From Singulisphaera acidiphila DSM 18658 (GTDB taxonomy: Bacteria > Planctomycetota > Planctomycetia > Isosphaerales > Isosphaeraceae): 64,000 nucleotides of DNA. The stretch covers positions 9,372,744 through 9,436,743 of the forward strand of contig NC_019892.1 of assembly GCF_000242455.2 (NCBI RefSeq), in the 5' to 3' direction. Within the stretch, counting starts at the first letter, position 1; every line of letters starts with the position of its first letter. The translations under genes and the position numbers were made by a program. This document shows, in pieces, positions 39,307 through 48,322 of the stretch. Under the pieces are notes generated by a model. It did no database searches. It was not told the DNA's origin and saw only the letters and a program-made list of their open reading frames with translations.

Positions 39307-40722
39307 TCAGGCTTGCAACGTCGCGTGCCGCTGGGCGAGGTTGACCAGACCGAGAGAGTCGAACCACGGTTGGTCCATCGCCTGGTGGGCAGCAGGGCTC
39401 CCCGACAGACGCCACCAGCCTTTCCCCGACAGGGCGGTCACCCACGCCGAGACGCGAGGGACTCCCTGCCGCAGCAGGAAGTCGACAAGGGGTTTGGTTC
39501 GCTTGCATTGCTTCATCCGCACACATCGCAGTTTGCGACGGGCCCAGCCGTCCAAGTCCTTCAGGTGATGACGACACGCCGCGTGGCGGAAGTACGTCAC
39601 CCAACCGGTCAGGAACGAGTTGAGCTCGGTGATCATCCGGTCGAGGCCGACGCCTCGATTGCGCCGAGTGATCTCGCGGATGCGGTCCTTGGCCCGTTCC
39701 AGGCTCTTTGGGGCGATGCCCAGCCGACCGCCTCTCAGGAGACGGTGGCCGAGGAACTTGCGATCCTCGATGAATGCCACCGCGCTTTTCTCCCGATTGA
39801 CACGAAGGTGAAGGACTTCCTCCAGGAACCGGGTGACCGACCTCAGCACCCGCTCCCCCCCTGCCTTCGATTGGACGTAGATATTACAATCATCGGCATA
39901 GCGACAGAAGCAGTGGCCGCGGCGTTCCAGTTCCTTGTCCAAGTCGTCCAGGAGCAGGTTGGCCAAGAGCGGTGAGAGCGGACCGCCTTGCGGTGTCCCT
40001 TCATGACGCTTGGTGCAGACGCCATCTTGGAGCAACCCCGCTTCGAGGAAGCGACGCACGATCCGCAATAGGCGTTTGTCGGCGACGCGTCGGGACAGCC
40101 GCGCCATCAGGATGTCATGGTTGACCCGGTCAAAGAACTTTTCCAGGTCCATGTCCACCACGATGACCCGACCCTCAGCCACGTACTTCCGAGCCTGGAA
40201 CAGGGCATTGTGCGCCCCACGCTTCGGTCGAAAGCCATAGCTGGAGTCCGAGAAGGTCGGGTCCAGCAAGGGTTCCAGCACTTGGAGGATCGCTTGTTGC
40301 ACGAGGCGGTCGATGACCGTCGGGATGCCCAATTGTCGCACCCCGCCGCCGGGTTTGGGGATTTGCACCCCGCGCACCGGTTGCGGTCGATACGTGCCGT
40401 CAAGTAACGACGCGACGAGTTCCTCTTTATGCCCGGCGAGCCAGTCACGGACACCGCCGATGGTCATCCCATCGACACCGGCCGCTCCCTGGTTCGCCTT
40501 CACCCGCTTGTAGGCTCGGTTCAGGTTCTCGCGAGCGCAGACCTCTTCCAACAGACGTTCGGTCAAGGCTCGTACTTGGTCGGACGCCGCGGGCATTTGC
40601 GACTCCTCGATCGTTCCAGGTGGGGTGCCGCCCGCCCCAGAGTCGTCGTGGCGCAGATCCTCCTCCAGTCCCTCGAAGAGGAGCCGTTGGTAGAGCCTGT
40701 TTGTCGGTCGCTCCATGCCCAT
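39307..40722 (-). CDS. ltrA: Group II intron reverse transcriptase/maturase
   Basis: 471 residues, ATG 40722. RT blocks in order: LNRAYKRVKANQGAAGVDGM, RPQPVRGVQIPKPGGGVRQL, GIPTVIDRLVQQAILQVLEP, SSYGFRPKRGAHNALFQARK, VIVVDMDLEKFFDRVNHDIL, GTPQGGPLSPLLANLLLDDL, the active site FCRYADDCNIYVQS, then HLRVNREKSAV. The maturase (group II intron, maturase-specific) region follows: RIREITRRNRGVGLDRMITE, LNSFLTGWVTYFRHA. No HNH endonuclease, as in class C introns. All catalytic Asp residues are present, so it may be active. Confidence 0.96.
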   Translation of the reverse strand: MGMERPTNRLYQRLLFEGLEEDLRHDDSGAGGTPPGTIEESQMPAASDQVRALTERLLEEVCARENLNRAYKRVKANQGAAGVDGMTIGGVRDWLAGHKEELVASLLDGTYRPQPVRGVQIPKPGGGVRQLGIPTVIDRLVQQAILQVLEPLLDPTFSDSSYGFRPKRGAHNALFQARKYVAEGRVIVVDMDLEKFFDRVNHDILMARLSRRVADKRLLRIVRRFLEAGLLQDGVCTKRHEGTPQGGPLSPLLANLLLDDLDKELERRGHCFCRYADDCNIYVQSKAGGERVLRSVTRFLEEVLHLRVNREKSAVAFIEDRKFLGHRLLRGGRLGIAPKSLERAKDRIREITRRNRGVGLDRMITELNSFLTGWVTYFRHAACRHHLKDLDGWARRKLRCVRMKQCKRTKPLVDFLLRQGVPRVSAWVTALSGKGWWRLSGSPAAHQAMDQPWFDSLGLVNLAQRHATLQA

Positions 40723-41138
40723 CGAGTCGTTCCAGACTGGTCCTTGGCAAGAAAGATTCGGCCCTTCGTCGGTGGCTACCGACTACTACGGCCTCGGCTG
40801 ACTTCTCCCACCTCATCCCGCCCCGTTGCCGGGTCGGTGCTCCGGTTCGCCCGGACGAGGTGGGAGATCTCCCAGGGTAAGTCGTGAGTCCTTCGCTCGG
40901 GCCTCGCCGGATTTACCTCCGCGCGTGTCTGGATGACTTTCGGGCGTCCCCGTCCATTGCCGGGTTACCCCACCGCGTCGGCCTTGTATCCGGTTTCTGT
41001 TCGTCGAGTCCGAGGTTATGGCATCGGCTTCCTTCAGATCCCACCTCACGGTGGGCACCCTTGCCTAGCCTTGCGGTTCCGGTCATCACGGCCCGCAGAG
41101 GACTTGCACCTCCGAGATTCACGACATGCCTGGCGCAC

Positions 41139-41175
41139 AAAAACGGCCCGCACATCCAGAAAGATGTGCGGGCCG
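41139..41175 (-). terminator. Rho-independent terminator used as intron insertion site
   Basis: CGGCCCGCACATC (41144-41156) pairs perfectly with GATGTGCGGGCCG (41163-41175), loop of six, followed on the minus strand by TTTTT (41143-41139). It ends the gene at 41242-41853, 67 bp after its stop. The intron starts at the very next base. Confidence 0.93.
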
Positions 41176-41241
41176 CTGGGCGTCTGGGACTCAATCGTTT
41201 GAGGCGAGTGGTCTCAGATAAGAGTCGAAGCGAGAGCCAGC

Positions 41242-41853
41242 TCAGTTACCCGAGGGGGTCGAGAAGAGCAGGCTGCTCTGGGGGGCGTTGGCGGCCGGAG
41301 CGGCGGGAGCCGGGGCAGCCGGGGCAACTTCCGGAGCGGGCGGGGCTTCGTCGCTGGCCGGGGCCGGAGCCGGGCTCACGATCGAGGTCGCCTGGGGAGC
41401 AGCGTAGGCCTGGCCGCTACCGTAGGTCGGGGCGCTGAAGCTCTGGCCGCTACCGTAAGCCTGGGGGCTAGCATAGCCCTGGGGGCTGGCGTAGCTCTGG
41501 CTCGAGGGGAAAACGGTCGAGGTGCAGGTGTCGCAGCTCGGGGTGCCGCAAGGATTGGACTTGTGGCCCCAAACCCGCTTCTTCTTCAGGACCCACTCGT
41601 AGCTGTAAACCTTGGGCTTGTGCAGGCCGCTGAACAGGTTCTTCAGGCCACAGCTCTTGGGAGCCGGTGCACAACCAACGTCACAACCGGTGTCGCACTG
41701 GGCCGAGGCGACGACGGGGGCGTACTGGGGGCTGGGGGCCACGCCCTGGGGCGAGGCAAGTCCGGTGTCGTGTCCGAACAGACCCGCCTGGCTCACGCTA
41801 CCAAAACCAAGGGCGAGGGCAAGGCCGAGGCTCAAAGTCAAGGGCTTCAACAT
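41242..41853 (-). CDS. Secreted Cys-containing protein with SYASPQ/YGSGQ repeats
   Basis: 203 residues, ATG 41853 with AAGGAGA upstream. N-terminal signal peptide (KPLTLSLGLALALGFGSVSQA-G). The mature protein has a cysteine-rich segment (CDTGCDVGCAPAPKSCG and later CGTPSCDTC), the block KPKVYSYEWVLKKKRVWGHK, then imperfect short repeats around SYASPQGYASPQAYGSGQSF, and an Ala/Pro-rich tail ending FSTPSGN. Similar secreted Cys-rich repeat proteins with a WVLKKKRVWG-like block occur in planctomycetes; the role is not known but an envelope or surface protein is likely. It has a strong terminator and a long structured leader. Confidence 0.8.
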   Translation of the reverse strand: MLKPLTLSLGLALALGFGSVSQAGLFGHDTGLASPQGVAPSPQYAPVVASAQCDTGCDVGCAPAPKSCGLKNLFSGLHKPKVYSYEWVLKKKRVWGHKSNPCGTPSCDTCTSTVFPSSQSYASPQGYASPQAYGSGQSFSAPTYGSGQAYAAPQATSIVSPAPAPASDEAPPAPEVAPAAPAPAAPAANAPQSSLLFSTPSGN

Positions 41854-41948
41854 GGGAGACAGATCTCCTTGGCATTCGTTTCGATCAAGAGAAGGCGAAT
41901 CCGGCCGGCCGGTTCACTCTTCGCTTTATTGTTTGGGCTAGTCACGGT

Positions 41949-42064
41949 ATCTCCTGTCCGCGGGCTTTCCCGAGCCCGAGGCCTTTCGGCCCAACCTTCC
42001 AGGCGACACCACCCATTTCGGTGCTCCCGAGTCCTCGCCGTGGCTAACCTTGGCGAGCCAACCT
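41949..42064 (-). promoter_or_regulatory. Structured 5' leader upstream of the secreted protein gene (unidentified)
   Basis: Within 100 bases there are four adjacent hairpins: CGGGCT/AGCCCG (41961-41966 with 41973-41978), GGCC/GGCC (41980-41983 with 41988-41991), CACC/GGTG (42010-42013 with 42020-42023) and CTCGCC/GGCGAG (42034-42039 with 42052-42057). It ends about 95 bases before the ATG at 41853. I do not recognise a known riboswitch. The rest of 41854-42300 contains no gene. Confidence 0.4.
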
Positions 42065-42300
42065 TTGTATCGTCATGCCAGGGTTCTCCCTTGAGGTCGC
42101 TTCACGTTTTGTAGCAACGAGTTACGACGATCATCCTTGACGGTCGTTCCGATCGGGCAACCCTGGCAATATGCAGAAAAGAACGGGGCAGAGCATTCCG
42201 GATAATCGGATTTGTCATGCCGGACTTAGTTTTCCCAATACGGAGGGTCTGCCCGATTCGCACGGTCAAGGCGATCGTTCTTGGACCATCGCCTTCGAAA

Positions 42301-42344
42301 GAAAAAGGCCCGAGGGGCGTCGAAGTCGTCGACGCCCCTCGGGC
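42301..42344 (-). terminator. Rho-independent terminator of the glycosyltransferase gene
   Basis: GCCCGAGGGGCGTCGA (42308-42323) pairs perfectly with its complement at 42329-42344, followed on the minus strand by GGCCTTTTTCTTTC. It lies 39 bp after the stop at 42383. Confidence 0.92.
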
Positions 42345-42382
42345 AACAGAATCTGAACGGGTTAAGCAAAATAGACTAACTG

Positions 42383-44221
42383 CTAACGTCTCCGGGCCTC
42401 GTCGGGCTGAGTGGCGAGGCTCGCAGGCTGGGTGGCGCGGAGCAGGACGAGTTCGTTGCGGACAAGCCCCTGCTCGGTATAAGCCGGGGTGGCCAGGCCG
42501 GCCAGGGCCGGGGCGAACGCGTCGTAGAGCTTCTTGCGGATCAAGACGTAAGGCGAAGTCCGGTCGGGGGAGGTCATCCACGACACGAGGAGCTTCTTCT
42601 CGGCCTCTTGCCGCTTGAGCGGGTCGAGCTCGAGCTGTCCGTTGCGGAAATCATTGTCGAGGTCGAACCCCTTGTTATAGCGAGGCTGACTCCCCGGCAC
42701 CGGGACCAGCGAGCGACCGCTCAGGTAGAACCAGAGGCCCTCGTCCAGCTCCTCGAAGAACATGATCGTCCGCTCGCTGGGCGGCAAGATCCGCTCGAGT
42801 GAGGCTGCCAAGGCGCGGTGGCTGCGCGCGGCGTTATGACGGGGGGCGATCTCACCGTAGATCAGCAGGACGCCGATCGCCCAGGCGCCGACCAACGGAA
42901 CCAAGGCTCCGGCGTCGGCCCCGCGCCGCCAGGCCCAGGCGCTCAGCGCCACGGCAACCATGCCCGCGATCGAGAAGACCGCGATCGGTGCAAAGTAGGG
43001 AGGAGCGACCTGCCTCACGATCACGGGGGCGATGGCCGCCGCCACGAACATGCCCACCCAGTGCACCTGGAGGAACCGCCGGGCACCGACCCGCTTCGAC
43101 TCGAGGTCGCGGGCCGCTCGCGACAGGCGAACCCATTCCACTCCTACCAGAAGAGCCACGCCCGGAAGGCAAGGGAGATAATAGTTCGGCTTGGCGACCG
43201 ACCAGAGACAGAACATCGCCAGGTTACTGACCGCCCAGGACCAGGGGAACCAAATCTGCGGCCGATACTGTCGCCCTCGAGGCAGGAATGGCAGCAGTAA
43301 CCCCGTCGTGGCCAGAACGACCCAAGGCGCGGTCATCATCGGCCACTCGACGGCCAGGATCTCGTGGTGCCGGTGGTGCGTGACCCCGGCCGTCCCTGCC
43401 TTCTGGCCCATCTCCAAATACCAGACCCGCGCGGCGAGGGGGTCGTTGAGCAAGACAGGCACCGGCCAGCTCAAGGCCAGCACCAGGAATACAAGCACGC
43501 CCCGCCAGTCGCTCAGTAGCCGAAGAGCCTCGCGGAACCGGCCCGAGGCCACGACGTAAGGAGCCAACGCCAGGGCGACCAGGATCAGGATGATCGGCCC
43601 CTTGGTCAGAAACCCAAGCCCGAGCGCCGCGTAGAGCAGCAGATTCCAGTTCCGCCCTCCCACCGGCGACGCGACGGCCCCAGCCTCAGCCGGTGCCGGC
43701 TCAAGGCTCTCGTCCATTCCCGGGGAATTCCCATTCAGACGCCGCCAGGCCGCGTACAGGGCCAAGGTCGTGAAGAAGGCGAGCGGACCATCGTTACCAG
43801 CCTGCCGGAGCTCGCTGATGAAAAAGCCGATCGACGTGAGGACCAGGCCCGCCGAAAGACCGACCGCGCGGCCCCCCAGCCGACAGCCCAGGCCATAGAC
43901 CAAGGCCACCGTCCCGATCGCCGCCAAGGCGCTGGGCAGTCGGACGATCCATTCGTCGCGCCGGCCGGTCAATGTGATCAACGACGCAATCGTCCACCGG
44001 GGCAGCGGAGGTTTCTCCAGCCGAGGCCGACCCTGGATCTGCGCGATCCGCCAGTGGTTGTGGTCGACCGTGTCGAGGGCTTCGGCCGAAGCGCGTTGCT
44101 CCCGTTTGCCCCAGATGTCCACCGCGCCAAGGCAACCCAGGAATACCAAGCCCGCCAGGACGGCCAGCACGGCCTCCATACCCCAGCGCTGCGCCCACCC
44201 CTTTATGGCCAACGTCGGCAT
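42383..44221 (-). CDS. GT39/ArnT-type membrane glycosyltransferase
   Basis: 612 residues from ATG 44221, after GGAGG; the longer frame upstream is untranslated. About eleven hydrophobic helices. N-terminal loop with the family marks: an acidic pair region followed by HWRIAQIQGRPRLEKPPLPR (EKPPL is the ArnT/PMT substrate-loop motif), then RRDEWIVRLPSALAAIGTVA and FFISELRQAGNDGPLAFF. The C-terminal soluble part (about 530-610) is compact and has FYLSGRSLVPVPGS. It uses a polyprenyl-phosphate sugar to modify lipid, glycan or protein on the outer side of the membrane. Acceptor unknown. It follows the membrane protein at 44358 in the same direction. Confidence 0.88.
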   Translation of the reverse strand: MPTLAIKGWAQRWGMEAVLAVLAGLVFLGCLGAVDIWGKREQRASAEALDTVDHNHWRIAQIQGRPRLEKPPLPRWTIASLITLTGRRDEWIVRLPSALAAIGTVALVYGLGCRLGGRAVGLSAGLVLTSIGFFISELRQAGNDGPLAFFTTLALYAAWRRLNGNSPGMDESLEPAPAEAGAVASPVGGRNWNLLLYAALGLGFLTKGPIILILVALALAPYVVASGRFREALRLLSDWRGVLVFLVLALSWPVPVLLNDPLAARVWYLEMGQKAGTAGVTHHRHHEILAVEWPMMTAPWVVLATTGLLLPFLPRGRQYRPQIWFPWSWAVSNLAMFCLWSVAKPNYYLPCLPGVALLVGVEWVRLSRAARDLESKRVGARRFLQVHWVGMFVAAAIAPVIVRQVAPPYFAPIAVFSIAGMVAVALSAWAWRRGADAGALVPLVGAWAIGVLLIYGEIAPRHNAARSHRALAASLERILPPSERTIMFFEELDEGLWFYLSGRSLVPVPGSQPRYNKGFDLDNDFRNGQLELDPLKRQEAEKKLLVSWMTSPDRTSPYVLIRKKLYDAFAPALAGLATPAYTEQGLVRNELVLLRATQPASLATQPDEARRR

Positions 44222-44357
44222 CGTCTCCTCCCTGAGAATCGCCTCGCCTCGCAGCTTTGGGCCGACGGTTTCGCACTCCATCGCAGCACCATCTCGGTTG
44301 AGACGGCGCGGGAAAATACCCGAGATGGCCCGATCCCACAAGCCGAGGCCTCCTTAG

Positions 44358-45170
44358 CTACGATTTACCACGAGGCCGGCTCCACCACCGCCAGGCGAAG
44401 GCCAAGCCCACCAGCCAGGCCATCAGCATAGCGCTGAAGAGCTCGCGACGACGCACCTCACCATAAGTCGCTGTCGAGGCACAGCCGCTCAGACTGAGCA
44501 AGGCCAGACCCAAGGCCGCCATCAGGAAAGGGACGATCCTGGAATCAAAGAAGTAGCTCCGCCACACCTCGGTGATCGCCCAGAAGCTGCCGAAGAGCGA
44601 TCCGACGAACGCCAAGGCTCCCCCCAAACCCCGCTGGATCAGCCGGCCGCATTGCCCCCTCCGCCGCGCGCGGCGGAAGGCCGCCAACGCCACAAACAAC
44701 CAGCCATACGCAACCACGCCAACTAAGCCAATCAGCCCAGCCCACGAAAGAAGCCCCCACCACCATGTCTGCCCCCAATGAGACGGGGGAGAAGGCAACG
44801 TTTGCCAGCCCTTGGGGAGCAATCCGGCCACGGCTCTCAGAACAAGGATGAAACCGGCCAGGATCAGGAACCCCGACCAGGGACCGATTCCAACCCAGAC
44901 GGCGCGACGGGACATCCACCCCCGGAACCCGCGACGCTCCTGCTCATCCTGGAGGTCAAGCGTGGCCCCCGCCAGAAAGCCATAGCCCAAGAGCGGTCCC
45001 GTCAGAAGCACCCAGGCGAGCCAGTCCCAGTCGCGAGGATCGGGCCCCCCTGCCTGGGAGAACGAGAGATTGCAGGTCTCGTAATAGGCCCGTCCCAAGA
45101 AAGCCGGCACCAGCGGGAAGAGAAGCCAGGCGAACGCCGGTCCGAGTCCTCCGACATGCGGTCGGATCAT
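44358..45170 (-). CDS. Polytopic membrane protein of unknown function
   Basis: 270 residues from ATG 45170 (GAGGGT upstream). About six or seven hydrophobic helices: FAWLLFPLVPAFLGRAYYET, WLAWVLLTGPLLGYGFLAGA, GIGPWSGFLILAGFILVLRA, LLSWAGLIGLVGVVAYGWLF, LGGALAFVGSLFGSFWAI and IVPFLMAALGLALLSLSGCA, with a Trp-rich loop (SHWGQTWWWG) and a basic end. No family recognised. It ends 137 bp before the glycosyltransferase start and probably shares its transcript, so a role in envelope glycan transfer is a fair guess only. Confidence 0.65.
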   Translation of the reverse strand: MIRPHVGGLGPAFAWLLFPLVPAFLGRAYYETCNLSFSQAGGPDPRDWDWLAWVLLTGPLLGYGFLAGATLDLQDEQERRGFRGWMSRRAVWVGIGPWSGFLILAGFILVLRAVAGLLPKGWQTLPSPPSHWGQTWWWGLLSWAGLIGLVGVVAYGWLFVALAAFRRARRRGQCGRLIQRGLGGALAFVGSLFGSFWAITEVWRSYFFDSRIVPFLMAALGLALLSLSGCASTATYGEVRRRELFSAMLMAWLVGLAFAWRWWSRPRGKS

Positions 45171-45721
45171 GGTTGACCCTCGCCAGCAAGTGGTGCGAAC
45201 CTTTCGGAAACGAATCCGAGGAGGTCTCTCCTCTTTGAAATACAAAAGTCAAGGATACCTGGTTTGTCCCCTGCCCACGAGCGAAATGGTATCCGGATCG
45301 GCTTGGGCGTCACCCCCTTGAAATCCCCCCAATCTCGGGCCCCCGGGGTTCGGTCATTCGCGTTGACAGTTCCTCGGAAGATCGGGTATACCCTGGCGTC
45401 CTCTGGAGGAGGGGGAACTCCGAAGCTTTTCGGAGCCAATGGAGACGACACCCTCTTCACGTAACGAAATCAGATAGAGCCGTCTAAGCGGAATATACGT
45501 AGCGAAACAGGGATGTCGCGGCTGCCGCGGGGGGGTAACTGGCTCAAGGATGGGCTAGCCCCCGCACTTAATTTCTCCGGGTCGATTCCTCCCCGGCGCC
45601 CACGTCCTCCCTGGTTTACCGCAAACCGAGACCCACCGTAGGTTGCTCGGACTGTCGCTTTATCGAGCGATCTGCGCCGACTGCAACTGATCCGGTATGC
45701 CACAAACGAAGGGGCTGGCGC
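45171..45721. other. Divergent intergenic region
   Basis: About 550 bp between the membrane protein gene and the MBOAT gene. No gene supported. It should contain divergent promoters for the glycosyltransferase pair and for the acyltransferase cluster; none could be assigned. Confidence 0.4.
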
Positions 45722-47119
45722 ATGCGGCCTGAGACTCAACGCCCGACCGCTCTGCGGCCCACACCTCATCGCCAATACACGGCATCGGAACCGGGGTCCA
45801 ACCCGGCCCCTGCAACCGAGCAAGCTCGACCCGGGCTCTATCCCGGCGAGCCCGAGGCTTGCCGACGCGACTACCGGCAGTTCCTGCCGATCCTCGCCCA
45901 TCTCGGACTCTTTCTGGCGGTTTTCAAGGTCTTTCGCGTTGAAGGGCGGGCTTTCCAGCTCCTCATCGCCCTCTCCTTGGTCGCCCTCCCCGTCCATTAC
46001 CTGCTCCCTTATCGTTGGAAGAAGCCACTCTTCGTCGCCGTCTCGATCGCCGGCCTGGCCCTCGTCTTCGGCCCCTTGGCCGCGACCTACGTGGTCGCCC
46101 TGGCGCTACTCCTGATCGGCGTCTGCCGCCTGCCGATCCCCTGGTGGACGAGGGCCACAACGCTCGCGGTCATCGCCGTCGCCATCGCCCGGATCCGACC
46201 CGAGAGCCTGGCCGCAACAGTCCCCGAGAGCGTCTGGCCAGTGCTCGCCACCATGTTCATGTTCCGGATCCTGATCTATCTCTATGAGCTGAAGCATGCC
46301 AAGGCCCCCGAGTCGGTCGTCGACACGCTCAGCTACTTCTTCCTCTTGCCCAACTACTGCTTCCTCCACTTCCCGGTGGTCGACTACCGGACCTTGCATC
46401 GCGGCTATTTCTCCCGGGAGATCCACACCACCCAGCGTGCCGGTCTCCAGATGATCTTCGACGGTACGATCCACCTGCTCCTCTACCGCCTGGTCTACCA
46501 CGAGTGGCTGATCCCGGCCGAAGAGGTCCAGGGCATGACCAGCCTGGTGCGGTACCTGGTCTGCAACTACCTGCTCTATCTCCGAGTCTCGGGCCAGTTT
46601 CACATGGCTTGCGGGATGCTCCACCTGTTCGGGTTCCAGCTTCCTCTGACGCATCATCACTACCTGCTGGCGACCGGGTTCACCGACTACTGGCGTCGGA
46701 TCAACATTTACTGGAAAGACTTCATGGTCCGCCTGGTATTCAACCCGGTGGTGTTCCGGCTCAAGCGTTGGCCGCAGCCGGCGGCGCTGGCGATCGCGAC
46801 GGTGGTGGTGTTCGTGACGACCTGGGCCTTGCACGCCTATCAATCGTTCTGGCTCCGTGGTTCGTGGGGCTTCAGTGGGCCGGACGCCCTGTTCTGGGGG
46901 ATCCTGGGAGCATTGGTCCTGGTCAACGTGCAGTTGGACGCGCGTCGGTCGCGGGCCCGCACTCGGGCGAGCAAGGGGCCGCTGACGGCGCTAGGGCATC
47001 TGGTGCGTGGGGCAAAGGTCGCGGCCACGTTCACGACGATTGCGTTGCTCTGGTCGCTCTGGTCGAGTCCGACCCTCGAGTCGTGGGTGGACCTGATGCG
47101 TCGCGGGACCGGAATCTGA
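45722..47119 (+). CDS. MBOAT-family membrane O-acyltransferase (AlgI/DltB-like)
   Basis: 465 residues, ATG 45722 with AAGGGG upstream. A hydrophilic N-terminus of about 55 residues is followed by nine or ten membrane helices. Family marks: FMFRILIYLYELKH, DTLSYFFLLPNYCFLHFPVV then DYRTL, SGQFHMACGMLHLFGFQLPL, TDYWRRINIYWKDFMVRLVF (the FWRRWH-like motif), and the putative catalytic His in VVFVTTWALHAYQSFWLRG. MBOAT proteins of this branch pass acyl or aminoacyl groups across the membrane to surface polymers. First gene of a same-strand set with two SGNH proteins, an adenylating enzyme and an acyltransferase, which strongly recalls DltB in dlt operons. Confidence 0.9.
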   Translation: MRPETQRPTALRPTPHRQYTASEPGSNPAPATEQARPGLYPGEPEACRRDYRQFLPILAHLGLFLAVFKVFRVEGRAFQLLIALSLVALPVHYLLPYRWKKPLFVAVSIAGLALVFGPLAATYVVALALLLIGVCRLPIPWWTRATTLAVIAVAIARIRPESLAATVPESVWPVLATMFMFRILIYLYELKHAKAPESVVDTLSYFFLLPNYCFLHFPVVDYRTLHRGYFSREIHTTQRAGLQMIFDGTIHLLLYRLVYHEWLIPAEEVQGMTSLVRYLVCNYLLYLRVSGQFHMACGMLHLFGFQLPLTHHHYLLATGFTDYWRRINIYWKDFMVRLVFNPVVFRLKRWPQPAALAIATVVVFVTTWALHAYQSFWLRGSWGFSGPDALFWGILGALVLVNVQLDARRSRARTRASKGPLTALGHLVRGAKVAATFTTIALLWSLWSSPTLESWVDLMRRGTGI

Positions 47120-47164
47120 ATCTGAGTCCCTTGGCCGACGGATTGTTCAAGAGGTAAGCGTATC

Positions 47165-48322
47165 ATGGCCCGTTGCTCGTCGCAGACCGTTCTGATCGTC
47201 GCGACGGCGGCGATCCTCGCCTGGGGGTTGGCGCCCGGCCGTCTGGCATTGGGGAGGCCGGGGCGGTTTCGCGAGACGCTGCGTAACGACCAGATGAGCC
47301 AGGCCGACTATGAGAAGATGGAACGGGGCTATTACGAGCAGATCCTCGACGCAGGCCGAAAGCTTGGCGCTTCGGACGCGGTGGAACCCGAGTCGGCACG
47401 CCGAAGCCGGTCTCAGGCCAAGCCGGTGCCGTTCGAGGGAGGCCCCTTGGCGCAGGGGGTTGACGACCTCCGCGAATTCGTGCTGAAGCCCAACCTGTCG
47501 GTCGACCACGCCGGGGCGCGTTGGACCACCAACGCCCTGGGGATGCGTGACCGCCACTATGAATCAACCAAGCCGCCAAATACTTTCCGGATCGGCTTCG
47601 TGGGTGACTCGATCGGCGCCGGCTGGGGGGTCGGCGACGGTCAGGCATTCGAAGCCGTATTGGAGCGTCAACTCGACAGACGGTCGAAAGAGGCCGGAGG
47701 GCCATCGGTGGAAATCCTCAACTTCGCGATTCCCGGCCACGGGCCGGGCCAGCGCTGGGAACACTTCAAGAAAGTGGGTTGGGCCACCGAGCCCGACCTG
47801 GTCCTCTTTGAATCCACTCAGGCCGACTCGGGCTGGGACGAACGACGGCTCCGCGGTCTCCTGCCACGGGGGATCGGCTGGGACTCGGCGATGTATCGCG
47901 ACGTCCTGAAGCGAGCCCAGGCCCGGCCTGGGGGGACGATGGAGATTTACAAGCAAGTGCTTCGGCCCTATCGTGAAGAATTCGCGGCCGGCGTCTTCCG
48001 AGCGGCTGCCGCCGATTGCCGCGCCCGAGGTGTGCCGATCATCCTGGTCATGGTCCCGCGTGTGGGCAAAACAGCCGACCAGGCCGAGATCCAGCGCCTG
48101 ATCGCACTGGCACGCGACGCAGGGTTCACAGCGATCGTCGACCTTTCCGACACGTACAAAGGGATCGAGCCCAAGACCCTGGCGGTTGGCCCGAACGATT
48201 ACCATCCCAACGCCAGAGGCCATGCCATGCTGGCCCAACGGCTCGACGCAGCCTTGCAGCGGCAGACCAACCTGCTTCGACCCCCGAAGGTAGAGACAGG
48301 GGAGAGGGGCGGCCGACAATGA
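47165..48322 (+). CDS. SGNH/GDSL hydrolase-like protein 1 (DltD/AlgX-like role)
   Basis: 385 residues, ATG 47165 (AAGAGGTAAG upstream). An N-terminal anchor (TVLIVATAAILAWGLAPGRL) sends it to the periplasmic side. Then TTNALGMRDR and the nucleophile block FRIGFVGDSIGAGWGVG (Ser149), block III-like VEILNFAIPGHGPGQRWEHF, and the C-terminal Asp-His pair in VGPNDYHPNARGHAMLAQRL. In the family these transfer or remove acyl groups on polysaccharides and often pair with MBOAT proteins. It lies 45 bp after the MBOAT gene and overlaps the next gene in ATGA. Confidence 0.88.
   Translation: MARCSSQTVLIVATAAILAWGLAPGRLALGRPGRFRETLRNDQMSQADYEKMERGYYEQILDAGRKLGASDAVEPESARRSRSQAKPVPFEGGPLAQGVDDLREFVLKPNLSVDHAGARWTTNALGMRDRHYESTKPPNTFRIGFVGDSIGAGWGVGDGQAFEAVLERQLDRRSKEAGGPSVEILNFAIPGHGPGQRWEHFKKVGWATEPDLVLFESTQADSGWDERRLRGLLPRGIGWDSAMYRDVLKRAQARPGGTMEIYKQVLRPYREEFAAGVFRAAAADCRARGVPIILVMVPRVGKTADQAEIQRLIALARDAGFTAIVDLSDTYKGIEPKTLAVGPNDYHPNARGHAMLAQRLDAALQRQTNLLRPPKVETGERGGRQ

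Larger units (their letters stand above)
39232..41138 (-). mobile_element. Group IIC-like intron inserted behind a terminator
   Basis: On the minus strand the RNA would begin GTGCGCC at 41138, a canonical bacterial group II 5' end, directly after a hairpin plus TTTTT. The 3' part has a domain V-like stem, ACCGCCGG...CCGGTGGT (39271-39301), then a domain VI-like stem GGGAGG...CCTCCTACCC with an unpaired A, ending near 39232 with CCCGAT. A reverse transcriptase gene fills domain IV. Insertion just 3' of a terminator hairpin is the known habit of class C introns. Total about 1.9 kb, structurally complete; the exact 3' boundary is uncertain by a few bases. Confidence 0.88.
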
